DNA of 64,000 nucleotides, taken from assembly GCA_017470605.1 (NCBI GenBank), contig JAFUYH010000039.1, positions 1 through 64,000 on the forward strand, written 5' to 3'. Shown piece after piece: positions 36,532-45,848 of this stretch. The translations under genes were made by a program, and so were the position numbers. Source of the DNA: Treponema sp. (GTDB lineage: Bacteria > Spirochaetota > Spirochaetia > Treponematales > Treponemataceae). Within the stretch, counting starts at the first letter, position 1; the number at the start of each line of letters is the position of its first letter. The notes beneath the pieces were generated by a model. The model saw only the letters and a program-made list of their open reading frames with translations. It searched no databases and was not told where the DNA came from.

Positions 36532-36963
36532 TTATTCAAACCAGTTTTCAAGCATAAGCGGCGAAACCTTCTGAATAGGCTCGAAGTGTTTAATATTTCT
36601 GCTAACAAGAACCATACAGTTAGAAACCGCGATAGACGCAATCTGAGTATCCTGAAAATCCAAAGGATTCCCAATGTTCTTTAATCTTGCGCGAATATCC
36701 GCATGAATCCAGGCGGCGTGATTATCATACTGAATAATTTCGTAGTTTGACTGAATCTCATTAATCAGTTTTGAATATATATAATCTTTTTTCTTACCTT
36801 CATCCATTGTTTGAACTCCAAAAAGCAATTCATTCCATGTAGTTGCTGAAAGAGAACAAAGCTTTTCATAGTCCTGAAGCTTCTTAAAAAGTATAGGATT
36901 CGGTTTTGGACGAAATATCTCTGATATAACATTTGTATCCAACAAATAGTAAGGTCTAATCAT
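36532..36963 (-). CDS. vapC: PIN-domain toxin (VapC type)
   Basis: 143 residues. PIN nuclease features: LLDTNVISEIFRP with Asp9, the WNELLFG segment with a conserved Glu, then DTQIASIAV and LVSRNIKHF with further acidic or Asn residues. VapC toxins cut tRNA or rRNA and are blocked by their partner. GAGGTG precedes the ATG, and the gene starts 2 bp after the antitoxin stop, in the usual antitoxin-first order. The pair lies between fabF and fabZ. Confidence 0.88.
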   Translation of the reverse strand: MIRPYYLLDTNVISEIFRPKPNPILFKKLQDYEKLCSLSATTWNELLFGVQTMDEGKKKDYIYSKLINEIQSNYEIIQYDNHAAWIHADIRARLKNIGNPLDFQDTQIASIAVSNCMVLVSRNIKHFEPIQKVSPLMLENWFE

Positions 36964-36965
36964 AA

Positions 36966-37277
36966 TTACACCTCATCAAAAATATGTTCTGCACCAGGAC
37001 GACCAAAATAATTTCTATCACGAAGACTGTCAAAGTATTCAGTGTAGTCAAAATCATCATCATCGTCCAAGCCATATTCAGCTCGCGAATCATGTATTCT
37101 TTCCACCAAAGATTTCTCTTTCTTTCCGCCACTTGCAAACTCTTCAAAATCTTCTTTTGAAATCAAATAGGCAACAACATTATTATGACGAGTAATTGCA
37201 AGGGGATTGCCCTGCTCTGCCTGATGAATAAAAAGCGGCAATTTATTTTTTGCCTCAAAAACTGGAACTGTATTCAT
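36966..37277 (-). CDS. Phd/YefM-type antitoxin
   Basis: 103 residues. The start VPVFEAKNKLPLFIHQAEQG and the strand ITRHNNVVAYLISKEDFEEF match the DNA-binding Phd/YefM domain. The acidic tail (DDDDDFDYTEYFDSL) is the expected toxin-neutralising part. CAGGAGG precedes the ATG. Antitoxins of this type bind their own promoter, and an inverted/direct TAGCTAT motif occurs at that promoter (37319-37346). Confidence 0.82.
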   Translation of the reverse strand: MNTVPVFEAKNKLPLFIHQAEQGNPLAITRHNNVVAYLISKEDFEEFASGGKKEKSLVERIHDSRAEYGLDDDDDFDYTEYFDSLRDRNYFGRPGAEHIFDEV

Positions 37278-37304
37278 TATGACCTCCTGACACTTAGTAA
37301 GTTG

Positions 37305-37333
37305 ATAATACTACGACTATAGCTATTTGTCAA
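37305..37333 (-). promoter_or_regulatory. Promoter of the toxin-antitoxin pair
   Basis: Minus strand: TTGACA (37328-37333), 17-bp spacer containing TAGCTATAG, TATTAT (37305-37310). The TAGCTAT motif recurs upstream of the -35 box, a possible antitoxin operator. Confidence 0.75.
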
Positions 37334-37362
37334 ATTTTTAGCTATATAAATTTTGTTTGAAG

Positions 37363-37402
37363 ATAAAAAAAAGACCGCGCCACTTTGCAGTAACACAGTC
37401 TT
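37363..37402 (-). terminator. Terminator after fabF
   Basis: On the minus strand AAGACTGTG pairs with CGCGGTCTT (two G-U pairs), followed by eight Ts. Confidence 0.7.
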
Positions 37403-37442
37403 TTCACAATGATGTCGTTCAAAACCTGTTTCGGGATGACGG

Positions 37443-38696
37443 TTATTTCACCTTCTTAATGATAATAGCACCGTTGTGTCCGCCAAAACCGAATGTTGCA
37501 GACATGGCAGCGTCAATATTCATATCAAGTCCCTTGTTTGGAACATAATCAAGGTCGCAGCCGCCTTCAATATCCTGCTCTTCAAGATTCTTTGTGCAAG
37601 GAACATAGCTGTCCTGAATTGCCTTTACACAAATCATAGCTTCAATGGCACCTGTTGCACCAAGACAGTGACCGTGCATAGACTTTGTAGAAGAAATCTT
37701 GAGTTTGCGGGCATTTTCTTCGCCAAAGGCAATCTTAATCATATTAGTTTCGCTTGAATCGTTCTTCATTGTAGAAGTTCCATGAGCGTTGTAATACTGA
37801 ATTTCGCTTGGATCCATTCCGGCATCCTTCAAGGCACGAGTCATACATTTTGAACCACAGATTCCGTCAGGATTTGGAGCAGTCAAATGGTAACCATCAC
37901 AAGAAGCACCATAACCTGCAATTTCTGCATAAATCTTAGCACCACGAGCCTTTGCATGTTCATATTCTTCAAGTACCAGAATTGCAGACCCTTCGCCCAT
38001 TACAAATCCGTTGCGATTCTTATCAAAAGGGCGGCTTGCCTTTGTTGGGTCATCATCAAAACCAGTAGAAAGAGCGTGCAAAACTTCAAAAGAAACTATA
38101 CCGAACTGACAGATTGTAGATTCCGCACCACCGCTCAGACAGCAGTCAAGACGACCGCTGCGAACCATGTCAAAAGCAACGCCAAGAGCATCTGTACCAG
38201 AAGAACATGCAGTAGCAATAGACTGAACAGGTCCATGTACGCCAAAGTTAATAGCAATATTTCCGCCTACTTCATTTGGAATAAGCTTTGGAATAGCCAT
38301 AGGATTAGTTTTTACACCACCCATTCTTCCCATTCCAAGAATGTCTGCTTCAGTTTCTTCAAGGCCACCAATTCCTACTCCCAAAATAATACCAGTTTCA
38401 TCAAGAACAGCCTCGTTGCCCATAAGTCCAGAATCTTCCAGAGCCATTTTTGCAGCAGCTACACCAAACTGAGTAAAATGGGCCATCTTGCGGGCATCCT
38501 TTGAATCCATATAATTTGCAGGGTCAAAGTTTTTTACCTCAGCCGCATAATGCACTTTATTAATAGAAGCATCAAAAAGTGTAATCGGGCCGATTCCGCT
38601 TTTTCCAGCCTTAATTCCAGCCCAAGTTTCTTCTACAGTATTTCCAAGGGGAGTTACAGCTCCCATTCCAGTAATTACAACACGTCTTTTTTCCAT
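37443..38696 (-). CDS. fabF: 3-oxoacyl-ACP synthase II
   Basis: 417 residues, thiolase fold. The catalytic triad is intact: Cys164 in ATACSSG, His305 in NAHGTST and His343 in the SMHGHCLGATG segment. The C-terminus FGFGGHNGAII is canonical. It condenses malonyl-ACP with acyl-ACP in chain elongation. GAGGA precedes the ATG. It follows fabD by 140 bp, in which a long imperfect inverted repeat occurs. Confidence 0.93.
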   Translation of the reverse strand: MEKRRVVITGMGAVTPLGNTVEETWAGIKAGKSGIGPITLFDASINKVHYAAEVKNFDPANYMDSKDARKMAHFTQFGVAAAKMALEDSGLMGNEAVLDETGIILGVGIGGLEETEADILGMGRMGGVKTNPMAIPKLIPNEVGGNIAINFGVHGPVQSIATACSSGTDALGVAFDMVRSGRLDCCLSGGAESTICQFGIVSFEVLHALSTGFDDDPTKASRPFDKNRNGFVMGEGSAILVLEEYEHAKARGAKIYAEIAGYGASCDGYHLTAPNPDGICGSKCMTRALKDAGMDPSEIQYYNAHGTSTMKNDSSETNMIKIAFGEENARKLKISSTKSMHGHCLGATGAIEAMICVKAIQDSYVPCTKNLEEQDIEGGCDLDYVPNKGLDMNIDAAMSATFGFGGHNGAIIIKKVK

Positions 38697-38722
38697 ACTA
38701 AAATCCTCTAATGATTATTAAA

Positions 38723-38834
38723 CAAAGATTCAAAAGATATAAAGGATTTTAAGGATATACTTAATAAAGGTAAAAACGCTTCTTCTCAAAAGTAGTTTTT
38801 ATCTTTTTAATCTTTTACATCCTTTTCATCTTTG
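38723..38834. repeat. Imperfect AAAGAT-rich inverted repeat between fabD and fabF
   Basis: A 34-base arm starting CAAAGATTCAAAAGATATAA (38723-38756) is matched imperfectly by the complement of 38801-38834 (CAAAGATGAAAAGGATGTAA...). Each arm is itself built of AAAGAT-like units. Confidence 0.6.
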
Positions 38835-38836
38835 TT

Positions 38837-39787
38837 TTAAATATTTGTCAATGTTTCTACGTTATTTACAGCCTTACATTCAGCAGTCTCGCTGAATCCA
38901 GATTTTCCCCAGAGGCCTGTAAGAACAGTTCCAACACCTGGTTCAATCAAAACCCATTCATCGCCGCTTGATTTAATCAAATCATTCAAAACTGCTTCTT
39001 CGCTTGTCCAGCGAACAGGATTTGTAAGGTGAAGAACAGCATTCTTTTTGATTTCTGCTCCGTCCTTTGCTTCTTTACCAGTTACGTTGCTGAAGAGAAT
39101 CTTGTCCGGGTTCTTGAAGGTAACTCCGGCAATTGCCTTTTCAAAATTATCAGCGGCTTCCTGCATAAGAGGGCTGTGGAAAGGGCCTGCAACTGCAAGG
39201 CGCAGTGCACGGCGGGCTCCAGCTTCTTTTGCCTTAGCTTCAATCTGCTCAAGGGCATCAGCAGTACCGCTTACAACAGTCTGAACAGGGCTGTTCAGGT
39301 TTGCAGCATAAGCGTCTTTAATTCCATTTGCAAGCTCTTCTACCTTTTCTGGAGGAAGTCCGAGAACGGCAGTCATACCAGGAGCATGACCTTCGTTTGC
39401 CTTTGCAATATTTTCACAGGTTGCCTGCATAATAAGTCCGCGTTCGCGAACAACTTTTATTACATCTTCAAAAGAAAGAACTCCAGCGGCATACAAAGCA
39501 GGGAATTCACCAAGAGAAAATCCCATAGCGGCAGAAGGTTCAATCCCTTTTGTCTTCAAAACAGCCATAACAGCAAGCGAAGCAGTTGTAATTGCAAGCT
39601 GACTGTTATCAGAGCGGCTTAATTCACTTGCTTCACTTTCCCAGAGAAGCTTTGGCATATCTACACCGGTAATTTTTGTTACTTCGTCAACAACCTTGCG
39701 GGCTTCTGGATAAGCATCGCAAATGTCCTTAATCATGCCTGGAACCTGTGCACCCTGTCCAGGAAATAAAAATGCATATTTCTTCAT
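38837..39787 (-). CDS. fabD: Malonyl-CoA-ACP transacylase
   Basis: 316 residues. FPGQGAQVPGM at the start, nucleophile Ser91 in GFSLGE and His204 in AGPFHSPLM are intact. It loads malonate onto acyl carrier protein for fatty acid synthesis. AGGGG precedes the ATG. It is first in a fabD-fabF-(toxin-antitoxin)-fabZ run on the minus strand. No acyl carrier protein or fabK/fabG gene is nearby. Confidence 0.92.
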   Translation of the reverse strand: MKKYAFLFPGQGAQVPGMIKDICDAYPEARKVVDEVTKITGVDMPKLLWESEASELSRSDNSQLAITTASLAVMAVLKTKGIEPSAAMGFSLGEFPALYAAGVLSFEDVIKVVRERGLIMQATCENIAKANEGHAPGMTAVLGLPPEKVEELANGIKDAYAANLNSPVQTVVSGTADALEQIEAKAKEAGARRALRLAVAGPFHSPLMQEAADNFEKAIAGVTFKNPDKILFSNVTGKEAKDGAEIKKNAVLHLTNPVRWTSEEAVLNDLIKSSGDEWVLIEPGVGTVLTGLWGKSGFSETAECKAVNNVETLTNI

Positions 39788-39922
39788 AATATTCCCCTTT
39801 AATTATGCTCAATATAAGCATATACAAAATGACATTTTATGCACTTTTTGTCAAGATGAAAGAAATTCTTCTTTGTATAGGGAAAAAACGTGTGCTATAA
39901 TATTCCATAAGAGGTAACTAAA

Positions 39923-40084
39923 ATGACAAATGAAAAAGCTCTAAAAGCACTGCGGCAGATAAAAACTTATTGTGCCGCGACTCAGCTGGAAGAACTTGAT
40001 TACGCAATCGAAGTTCTTGAAAAACTTGAAAAAGACGGCATAAAGGAGCCGCTCGCAACAGATTTTAAAGATTTAATTAAATAG
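39923..40084 (+). CDS. Small helical protein, 53 residues
   Basis: GAGGTAACTAAA precedes ATG 39923, and the frame runs 53 codons to TAG. The protein starts MTNEKALKALRQIKTYCAAT and ends with acidic and Lys-rich helices (EVLEKLEKDGIKEPLATDFKDLIK). The strong ribosome site and coding-like composition support a real gene. It precedes the antiporter gene by 46 bp and is divergent from fabD. I do not recognise a family. Confidence 0.65.
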   Translation: MTNEKALKALRQIKTYCAATQLEELDYAIEVLEKLEKDGIKEPLATDFKDLIK

Positions 40085-40130
40085 ATTATCTGGTCAAGCC
40101 GGATAACAACACTTTTTTAAGGATGAAAAA

Positions 40131-41675
40131 ATGATAGGAACATTCTGGGCTTTGGTGCCCGCAATCGTAGCCATTGTACTGGCTCTTTGTACAAAGGAAG
40201 TTTATTCTTCCCTCTTTATTGGAATTGTAATCGGCGGCATTTTCTATGCCATTGAAACCGCAGCAGGCTTTCCTGGCTTCTTCAACCACATTTTCAGTGA
40301 CGGAATGATTGCCCAGCTTTCTGACAGCTGGAACGTAGGAATCCTTATTTTCCTTGTTGTCCTTGGAATTATGGTTGCCCTCATGAACAAGGCAGGCGGT
40401 TCTGCAGCCTTTGGTGAATGGGCACAGAAGCACATAAAAACTAAGGCTGGCGCTCAGATTGCAACAATCCTTCTTGGAATCCTGATTTTTATAGATGACT
40501 ACTTCAACTGCCTTACAGTCGGTTCAGTCATGAAGCCTGTTACAGACAAGCATGGTATTTCAAAAGAAAAACTTGCCTACATTATTGACTCAACAGCAGC
40601 ACCTGTATGTATCATCGCTCCAATTTCTTCCTGGGCAGCCGCAGTTGCAGGCTTTGTAACAGAAGGAGAAAACGGAATCGCACTTTTCTGCAAGGCAATT
40701 CCATTCAACTTTTATGCTTTCTTTACAATCATAATGATGTTTGCCCTTGTTTTCATGAAGTTTGATTACGGAGAAATGGCAAAATACGAAGAAGCATTCA
40801 AAGAAGCAGCAGAAAGCAGACAGAATTCAGAAGATAAAGCCCAGAAAGGAAAAGTAATTGACCTTGTTTTCCCGATTGTTGTACTTATCGTTATGTGTGT
40901 TCTTGGCATGATTTACACAGGCGGTTTCTTTACAAAGATGGTAGAAGGAGAAGACGGAGCAATGGTTGCAAACGCAAACTTCCTGAACTTTATAAACTCT
41001 TTCTCTGATTCCGATGCTTCTGTTGGTCTTGTTCTTGGCTCTTTTGCAGCCCTTATCATCACGATTGCTTTCTATGTATGCCGCAAGGTTCTTTCTTTTA
41101 AGGCAAGCATGCTCTGTGTTCCAGACGGATTTAAGGCAATGGTTCCTGCAATCCTCATTCTTACACTTGCATGGACTCTAAAAGCAATGACAGACAGCCT
41201 TGGTGCTAAAGAATATGTAGCAGGACTTGTAGAAGGTTCTGCTTCTGGACTTAAAATGATGCTTCCTGCAATCATCTTTATTGTTGCAGTTTTCCTTGCA
41301 TTTGCAACAGGAACAAGCTGGGGAACCTTTGGAATCCTCATTCCAATCTGTATTGCAATTTTTGCACCTGGAAATCCACTGCGCATCATTTCAATTTCTG
41401 CATGTATGGCAGGAGCCGTTTGCGGTGACCACTGTTCACCAATTTCTGATACAACAATTATGGCCAGTGCGGGCGCCCAGTGTGACCACGTAAAACACGT
41501 TTCTACTCAGCTTCCGTATGCACTTTCTGTAGCAGTCGTTTCCTTCCTCACCTACATTGTTGCAGGCCTTACACAGGGCCTGGGAATTGTTGCAAGTGCA
41601 ATCATTTCATGGATTTTCGGACTTGCAGTCCTCTTAGGCTTCCTCTTCTTTATGAAAAAGAAGGTTTCTAAATAA
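40131..41675 (+). CDS. nhaC: Na+/H+ antiporter, NhaC family
   Basis: 514 residues with about 11-12 predicted membrane helices. FIDDYFNCLTVG, VCIIAPISSWAA and the later SISACMAGAVCGDHCSPISDTT are typical NhaC-superfamily motifs with polar residues inside helices. It exchanges sodium for protons, or a similar ion or organic acid pair; NhaC relatives also swap malate or lysine. A cytoplasmic Glu/Lys-rich loop lies near residues 215-240. AAGGATG precedes the ATG. It is followed by a strong terminator. Confidence 0.85.
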   Translation: MIGTFWALVPAIVAIVLALCTKEVYSSLFIGIVIGGIFYAIETAAGFPGFFNHIFSDGMIAQLSDSWNVGILIFLVVLGIMVALMNKAGGSAAFGEWAQKHIKTKAGAQIATILLGILIFIDDYFNCLTVGSVMKPVTDKHGISKEKLAYIIDSTAAPVCIIAPISSWAAAVAGFVTEGENGIALFCKAIPFNFYAFFTIIMMFALVFMKFDYGEMAKYEEAFKEAAESRQNSEDKAQKGKVIDLVFPIVVLIVMCVLGMIYTGGFFTKMVEGEDGAMVANANFLNFINSFSDSDASVGLVLGSFAALIITIAFYVCRKVLSFKASMLCVPDGFKAMVPAILILTLAWTLKAMTDSLGAKEYVAGLVEGSASGLKMMLPAIIFIVAVFLAFATGTSWGTFGILIPICIAIFAPGNPLRIISISACMAGAVCGDHCSPISDTTIMASAGAQCDHVKHVSTQLPYALSVAVVSFLTYIVAGLTQGLGIVASAIISWIFGLAVLLGFLFFMKKKVSK

Positions 41676-41689
41676 TCAATCGGCCTTAA

Positions 41690-41725
41690 AAAAGGTGAGC
41701 CGCAAAAGCGGCTCACCTTTTTTTT
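41690..41725 (+). terminator. Terminator after the antiporter gene
   Basis: AAAAGGTGAGCCGC-AAAA-GCGGCTCACCTTTT, a 14-bp perfect stem followed by Ts. It could also serve ilvD from the other side. Confidence 0.9.
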
Positions 41726-41804
41726 ACTCTAAAATTGCCCCTTTGTCTGGGCGCAGCCTGCAGCTGCTTACCGGGTTTTGCTTACGCAAAACTCGCGGGA
41801 CAAC

Positions 41805-43502
41805 TTAGTCCAGAATAGCTCCCTTGTCAGCAGAACTTACCAATTTGGCATACCGTGCCAGATAGCCGGTTTTTACTTTTGGCTCAGGAGCCTTCCATGC
41901 CGCCCGGCGACGGGCCAGTTCTTCATCACTTACTTCAAGGGTAATCTTGTAGTTGTTTATATCCAGAGTAATCATATCGCCTTCTTCTACAAGGGCAATC
42001 GGGCCGCCGACAGCGGCTTCCGGCGAACAGTGGCCAAGAGAAGCCCCGCGGGTTGCACCGGAGAAGCGGCCGTCTGTAATGAGGGCAACTTCCTTATCCA
42101 GTCCCTGACCGGCAAGGGCTGCAGTTACGGCAAGCATTTCACGCATACCAGGGCCGCCCTTTGGTCCTTCATAACGGATTACAACAACATCGCCGCTCTT
42201 AATCTGGCACTTCTGAACAGCGTCCATTGCCTCACTTTCGTCATTGAAAACCCGCGCCGGGCCGGTGTGCTTCATCAGTTCTTTTGCACAGGCTGAACGT
42301 TTTACAACAGTTCCGTTTGGAGCAAGATTTCCAAAGAGGATGGCAAGTCCGCCATTTTCACTGAAAGGATTTTCTATAGGACGCAGGATTTCAGGATTAC
42401 GGTTCTTTACCCCCGCAATATTTTCTGCAATCGTTTTTCCAGTTACAGTCATAAGAGATGTATCAATCAGATTTTTCTTTGCAAGTTCTGCAAGAACAGC
42501 CTGAACTCCACCTGCATCATCCAGTTCGCACATAAAAGTGTGCCCTGCAGGAGCCAGATGACAGAGGTTTGGCGTACGGTTAGAAATCTCATTTACTTCG
42601 TGAAGGTCAATGCTAAGTCCTGCTTCATGGGCAATGGCTGGCAGATGCAACATGGTGTTGCTTGAACAGCCCAGAGCCATATCTGCGGCCAGGGCATTTT
42701 CAAAGTTCTTTTTTGTCATCATGCAGCGGGCAGTAATTCCCTTTTCAAGCATTTCCATAACCTTCATGCCGGCATGTTTTGCAAGGGCAATGCGTCGTCC
42801 GCTAACGGCAGGAATAGTTCCGTTTCCAGGAAGACCAAGGCCGATAGATTCAGTAAGGCAGTTCATGGAATTTGCAGTAAACATTCCTGAGCAGGCACCG
42901 CAGCCCGGGCAGGCAACGCCTTCAAGTTCATGCAGCTGATTTTCTGTAATGCGGCCGGAAGAAACAGCCCCCACGGCTTCAAACATATCTGTAAGGGAAA
43001 GGTTTCTTCCCGCATAAGGATTATCTGCATTTTCACCACTTGCACCGCCAGGCAGGTGCCCCGGCATCATAGGCCCGCCGGAACAGAAAACGGTAGGCAG
43101 GTCAAGGCGGGCAGCGGCCATAAGCATGCCCGGAACAATTTTATCACAGTTTGGAATCATAACAAGGGCATCAAACTGATGGGCCTTTGCCATACATTCA
43201 ATTGAATCTGCAATCAGTTCGCGGGTTACAAGGGAATACTTCATTCCTTCGTGGCCCATGGCAATTCCGTCGCATACACCGATTGCAGGAAATTCCACAG
43301 GAGTACCGCCAGCCATGCGGATACCGGCTTTAACAGCTTCTGCAATACGGTCCAGTTCAATATGACCAGGAATAATTTCGTTCTTTGCACAGCAAACGCC
43401 AACCAGAGGGCGGTCTAATTCTTCATCAGTATATCCCATTGCATAAAAGAGGGAGCGGTGTGGCGCGCGGGCCAGACCTTTTTTTGCGTTATCACTTTTC
43501 AT
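41805..43502 (-). CDS. ilvD: Dihydroxy-acid dehydratase
   Basis: 565 residues. Fe-S ligand motifs VCCAKNEI and [12 protein letters not shown] are present, with MTALEA-type variants later and [10 protein letters not shown] near the end. It makes the 2-oxo acids for valine, leucine and isoleucine. GAGG precedes the ATG. No ilvB or ilvC gene is adjacent, so branched-chain genes are scattered; a citramalate synthase gene lies 5 kb away. Three 83-bp tandem repeats and a CCCCGG palindrome fill the upstream region. Confidence 0.93.
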   Translation of the reverse strand: MKSDNAKKGLARAPHRSLFYAMGYTDEELDRPLVGVCCAKNEIIPGHIELDRIAEAVKAGIRMAGGTPVEFPAIGVCDGIAMGHEGMKYSLVTRELIADSIECMAKAHQFDALVMIPNCDKIVPGMLMAAARLDLPTVFCSGGPMMPGHLPGGASGENADNPYAGRNLSLTDMFEAVGAVSSGRITENQLHELEGVACPGCGACSGMFTANSMNCLTESIGLGLPGNGTIPAVSGRRIALAKHAGMKVMEMLEKGITARCMMTKKNFENALAADMALGCSSNTMLHLPAIAHEAGLSIDLHEVNEISNRTPNLCHLAPAGHTFMCELDDAGGVQAVLAELAKKNLIDTSLMTVTGKTIAENIAGVKNRNPEILRPIENPFSENGGLAILFGNLAPNGTVVKRSACAKELMKHTGPARVFNDESEAMDAVQKCQIKSGDVVVIRYEGPKGGPGMREMLAVTAALAGQGLDKEVALITDGRFSGATRGASLGHCSPEAAVGGPIALVEEGDMITLDINNYKITLEVSDEELARRRAAWKAPEPKVKTGYLARYAKLVSSADKGAILD

Positions 43503-43523
43503 TTTTTACCTCATATAAAAATT

Positions 43524-43541
43524 CCCCGGTCAAAGCCGGGG
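43524..43541 (-). repeat. CCCCGG palindrome upstream of the ilvD start
   Basis: CCCCGG-TCAAAG-CCGGGG flanked by ATT and ATGA, 21 bp from the ilvD ATG. It is a relative of the 8942-8960 palindrome in front of another start codon. Confidence 0.55.
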
Positions 43542-43569
43542 ATGATAATACAGTTTTATGACCAGCAGA

Positions 43570-43834
43570 CTGCCGGCGGCCTTACGATGCGGTCAAGCTA
43601 AAAAAACGCTGGCGCGTTTTTTTTTAACGCTTTCCAATCCATCACCAGCCGCCTGCCGGCGGCCTTACGATGTGGTCAAGCTAAAAAAACGCTGACACGT
43701 TTTTTTTTAACGCTTTCCAATTTATCACCGGCCGCCTGCCGGCGGCCTTACGATGTGGTCAAGCTAAAAAAACGCTGACACGTTTTTTTTTAACGCTTTC
43801 CAATTTATCACCGGCCGCCTGCCGGCGGCCTTAC
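43570..43834. repeat. Three 83-bp tandem repeats plus a 16-bp partial copy, each with two hairpins
   Basis: Units start at 43570, 43653, 43736 and (partial) 43819, each with CTGCCGGCGGCCTTAC. The second and third are identical; the first differs at a handful of bases. Each unit has a GC-rich palindrome (GGCCGCC-TGCC-GGCGGCC across the junction) and one A7/T9 copy of the structured hairpin family (AAGC-T-A7-CGC-TGGC-GCG-T9-A-AC-GCTT). The partial copy supplies the stop and last codons of the LRR protein gene. The stretch 43503-43830 holds no gene. Confidence 0.9.
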
Positions 43835-45390
43835 TCATACTTATCACGGATGACCAGTTTAATCAAGGTATGAGTTTTCATGGTTGCGCGTTTGCGCTGT
43901 TCAGCCAGTTCTGCCTTATCCAGACTGATTCTTGACTGCTCACAGATTTCGCGGCCGTAATCAGACAAAGCCGAAGGAGAAGCGGCTTCGCAAGCCAAAA
44001 TTACATTTCGTTTGTTAATATAATGGAAGTAGAACTGCATGAATTCTTCGTTGTCAAGAGGAAGCCCTGCAAGAAGGATTACGCGCTTAAAATCATGAAT
44101 CTTTGCAAATGTTTCGCAGCAAGAAAGAAGTTTCTTAGAAAAATCCTTTTCTCCATTTGCATTAGTAACAGTTTTTTCTGCAATTACAAACAAATCTGCA
44201 TCTTCTGGAGTTTCACCTGTTGGTTCAAATGTAAGAACCTTGCTGAGTTCAACTGTATCAGTAAGAATTTTTGTCTTGCTGTCCAGAGCATTCGGTTCTT
44301 TAACCTCTTCTTCACTCTTCTGTGTAGACATTTCTTCTGTCTCATTTTTAGAGAAAAGTTTTTCAAGTTCATCCGTAGTTATTGCCCCTGTATTTGAGCC
44401 GACAGTTGAATCAGCCATAACTTCCATAGTTTCTGAAAGAACAGCAGATTCCTGTGCTGAAACACCAACATCTACAGGTGTAGAATTCCGTTCTTTTTCC
44501 TCACCCATAATATCGGCGAGCATTGAATCAAGATTGTTTTCATCAGACATATTGTTTACCTCTTTTTCCATATCTACAATTTCAAGTTCTGCATCAGAAG
44601 TTCCTATTTCAGCACTAAAAAGATCATCATCATCTTCTTCCTCATCTTCAGGGGCTTCAACAGGTTCATCATCAACAGTATCTTTAAAGAATGATACAGT
44701 CTGCTTCTGAACACCATAGGCTTTGATTACAAGAACATCTCCGCCTTCAGAATGTTTATACAGACAACCATCCTCTCTATTTACAAAGAATAAATCAGAC
44801 TCCCCATCAATTCTAATATTATGAAGAGATGTACAGCCTGCAAATGCATCTTCTGCAATGTTTTTTATACCGGACGGAATAACCAGACTTTCCAGACCGG
44901 TACAATTTGCTGCGGCGCAGGAATCAATTTCTGTTACGCTGGCAGGCACTATCAGTGATTTTAATGAAGTACAGCCGGCAAAAACATTTTCCGGCAGTTT
45001 AGTAATCCCGGCACGGAAAGGAATTTCCTGCAGAGACGAACAGCCATAAAAAAGCCCCTCTGGAAATTCGGTAAGGACATTAGGCATTGTAACCTTTACA
45101 AGTGCCTCACAGCCAGAAAAAAGATAAGGAGAAAGCTCCTTTATGGAAGAAGGCAATTTTACCTTTTCAAGATTTTTTGAATTAGAAAAGAGGGAATTTC
45201 CCAAAGATTTCAGAGAATCAGGAAGGAAAACAGACTCATAAGGACAGTCAGAAAAAACTTCATCATCAATATAATGAGCACCAAAGGGAACGCGACCTGT
45301 AAATTCAGTTGATGAATCATCTACACCAAGAATAGTGCGTGAGTCAGGAGAATACAGAAGTCCATTCTTTTTGATATAAGCTTCACTCAT
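43831..45390 (-). CDS. BspA-like leucine-rich repeat protein with acidic linker and unknown C-terminal domain
   Basis: 519 residues from ATG 45390; a GTG six codons earlier lacks a ribosome site. Residues about 15-225 are LRR_5 repeats of the BspA type (SLKSLIVPASVTEIDSCAAA, LFYGCSSLQEIPF). A very acidic linker (about 245-380, with a DDEPVEAPEDEEEDDDD run) leads to about 125 residues of mixed alpha/beta (DADLFVIAEKTV, KRVILLAGLPLDNEEF). There is no signal peptide, so it may be cytoplasmic, unlike usual BspA adhesins. It is co-transcribed after the receiver protein gene with a 17-bp gap. The stop lies inside the tandem repeat. Confidence 0.72.
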   Translation of the reverse strand: MSEAYIKKNGLLYSPDSRTILGVDDSSTEFTGRVPFGAHYIDDEVFSDCPYESVFLPDSLKSLGNSLFSNSKNLEKVKLPSSIKELSPYLFSGCEALVKVTMPNVLTEFPEGLFYGCSSLQEIPFRAGITKLPENVFAGCTSLKSLIVPASVTEIDSCAAANCTGLESLVIPSGIKNIAEDAFAGCTSLHNIRIDGESDLFFVNREDGCLYKHSEGGDVLVIKAYGVQKQTVSFFKDTVDDEPVEAPEDEEEDDDDLFSAEIGTSDAELEIVDMEKEVNNMSDENNLDSMLADIMGEEKERNSTPVDVGVSAQESAVLSETMEVMADSTVGSNTGAITTDELEKLFSKNETEEMSTQKSEEEVKEPNALDSKTKILTDTVELSKVLTFEPTGETPEDADLFVIAEKTVTNANGEKDFSKKLLSCCETFAKIHDFKRVILLAGLPLDNEEFMQFYFHYINKRNVILACEAASPSALSDYGREICEQSRISLDKAELAEQRKRATMKTHTLIKLVIRDKYE

Positions 45391-45407
45391 ATGTCCAAAA
45401 ATCTCCA

Positions 45408-45842
45408 CTATAATAATTTAGCCAGCTCACCTTCAAGCTGCTGATAAGAACCCAGAAAATCTTTGATTGTAGCAATCAGTTCTGGAACTGCAACAGGTTT
45501 TGAAAGATGTGCATTCATGCCAACTTCCAGCACCTTAAATTTATCTTCCGGCGTAACCGCTGCCGTCATTGCAATAATCGGAATGCTTGCAAGTTTTTTA
45601 TTGTCTAAAGCACGGATTCTTGTAGTCGCTTCATAACCATCCATACGAGGCATCATTATATCCATCAGTATAAAATCATAAGGACGCTTTTTAGATTGTT
45701 TTACTTTTTCAACTGCAATATCACCGTCTTCAGCTTCGTCAACAATGACACCTTCTTTTTCCAGAATATCTTTAGACAGCTCACGATTCAGTTCATTGTC
45801 TTCTACAAGAAGAACGCGTTTGCCTTTTAACACAACTTCCAT
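45408..45842 (-). CDS. Stand-alone response-regulator receiver protein
   Basis: 144 residues, one CheY-like domain. Acidic pocket Glu14-Asp15 in LVEDN, phosphorylated Asp61 in LMDIMMP, Thr93 in AMTAA and Lys115 in HLSKP are all present. It resembles the receiver domain found at the end of hybrid histidine kinases. No output domain follows, so it acts by protein contact, perhaps on the LRR protein encoded next. No Shine-Dalgarno is seen; TAGAAT ends 6 nt before the ATG. Confidence 0.88.
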   Translation of the reverse strand: MEVVLKGKRVLLVEDNELNRELSKDILEKEGVIVDEAEDGDIAVEKVKQSKKRPYDFILMDIMMPRMDGYEATTRIRALDNKKLASIPIIAMTAAVTPEDKFKVLEVGMNAHLSKPVAVPELIATIKDFLGSYQQLEGELAKLL

Positions 45843-45848
45843 ATTTAT

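Noticed and set aside
37887-38504. 205-codon plus-strand frame inside fabF
   Set aside because: Antisense shadow of a conserved enzyme; Cys/Ser/Thr-rich translation typical of such frames.
39029-39622. 197-codon plus-strand frame inside fabD
   Set aside because: Antisense shadow without a start signal.
43570-43834. Insertion-sequence remnant as the origin of the 83-bp repeats
   Set aside because: No transposase fragment and no target-site duplication is visible; the units are simple tandem copies.
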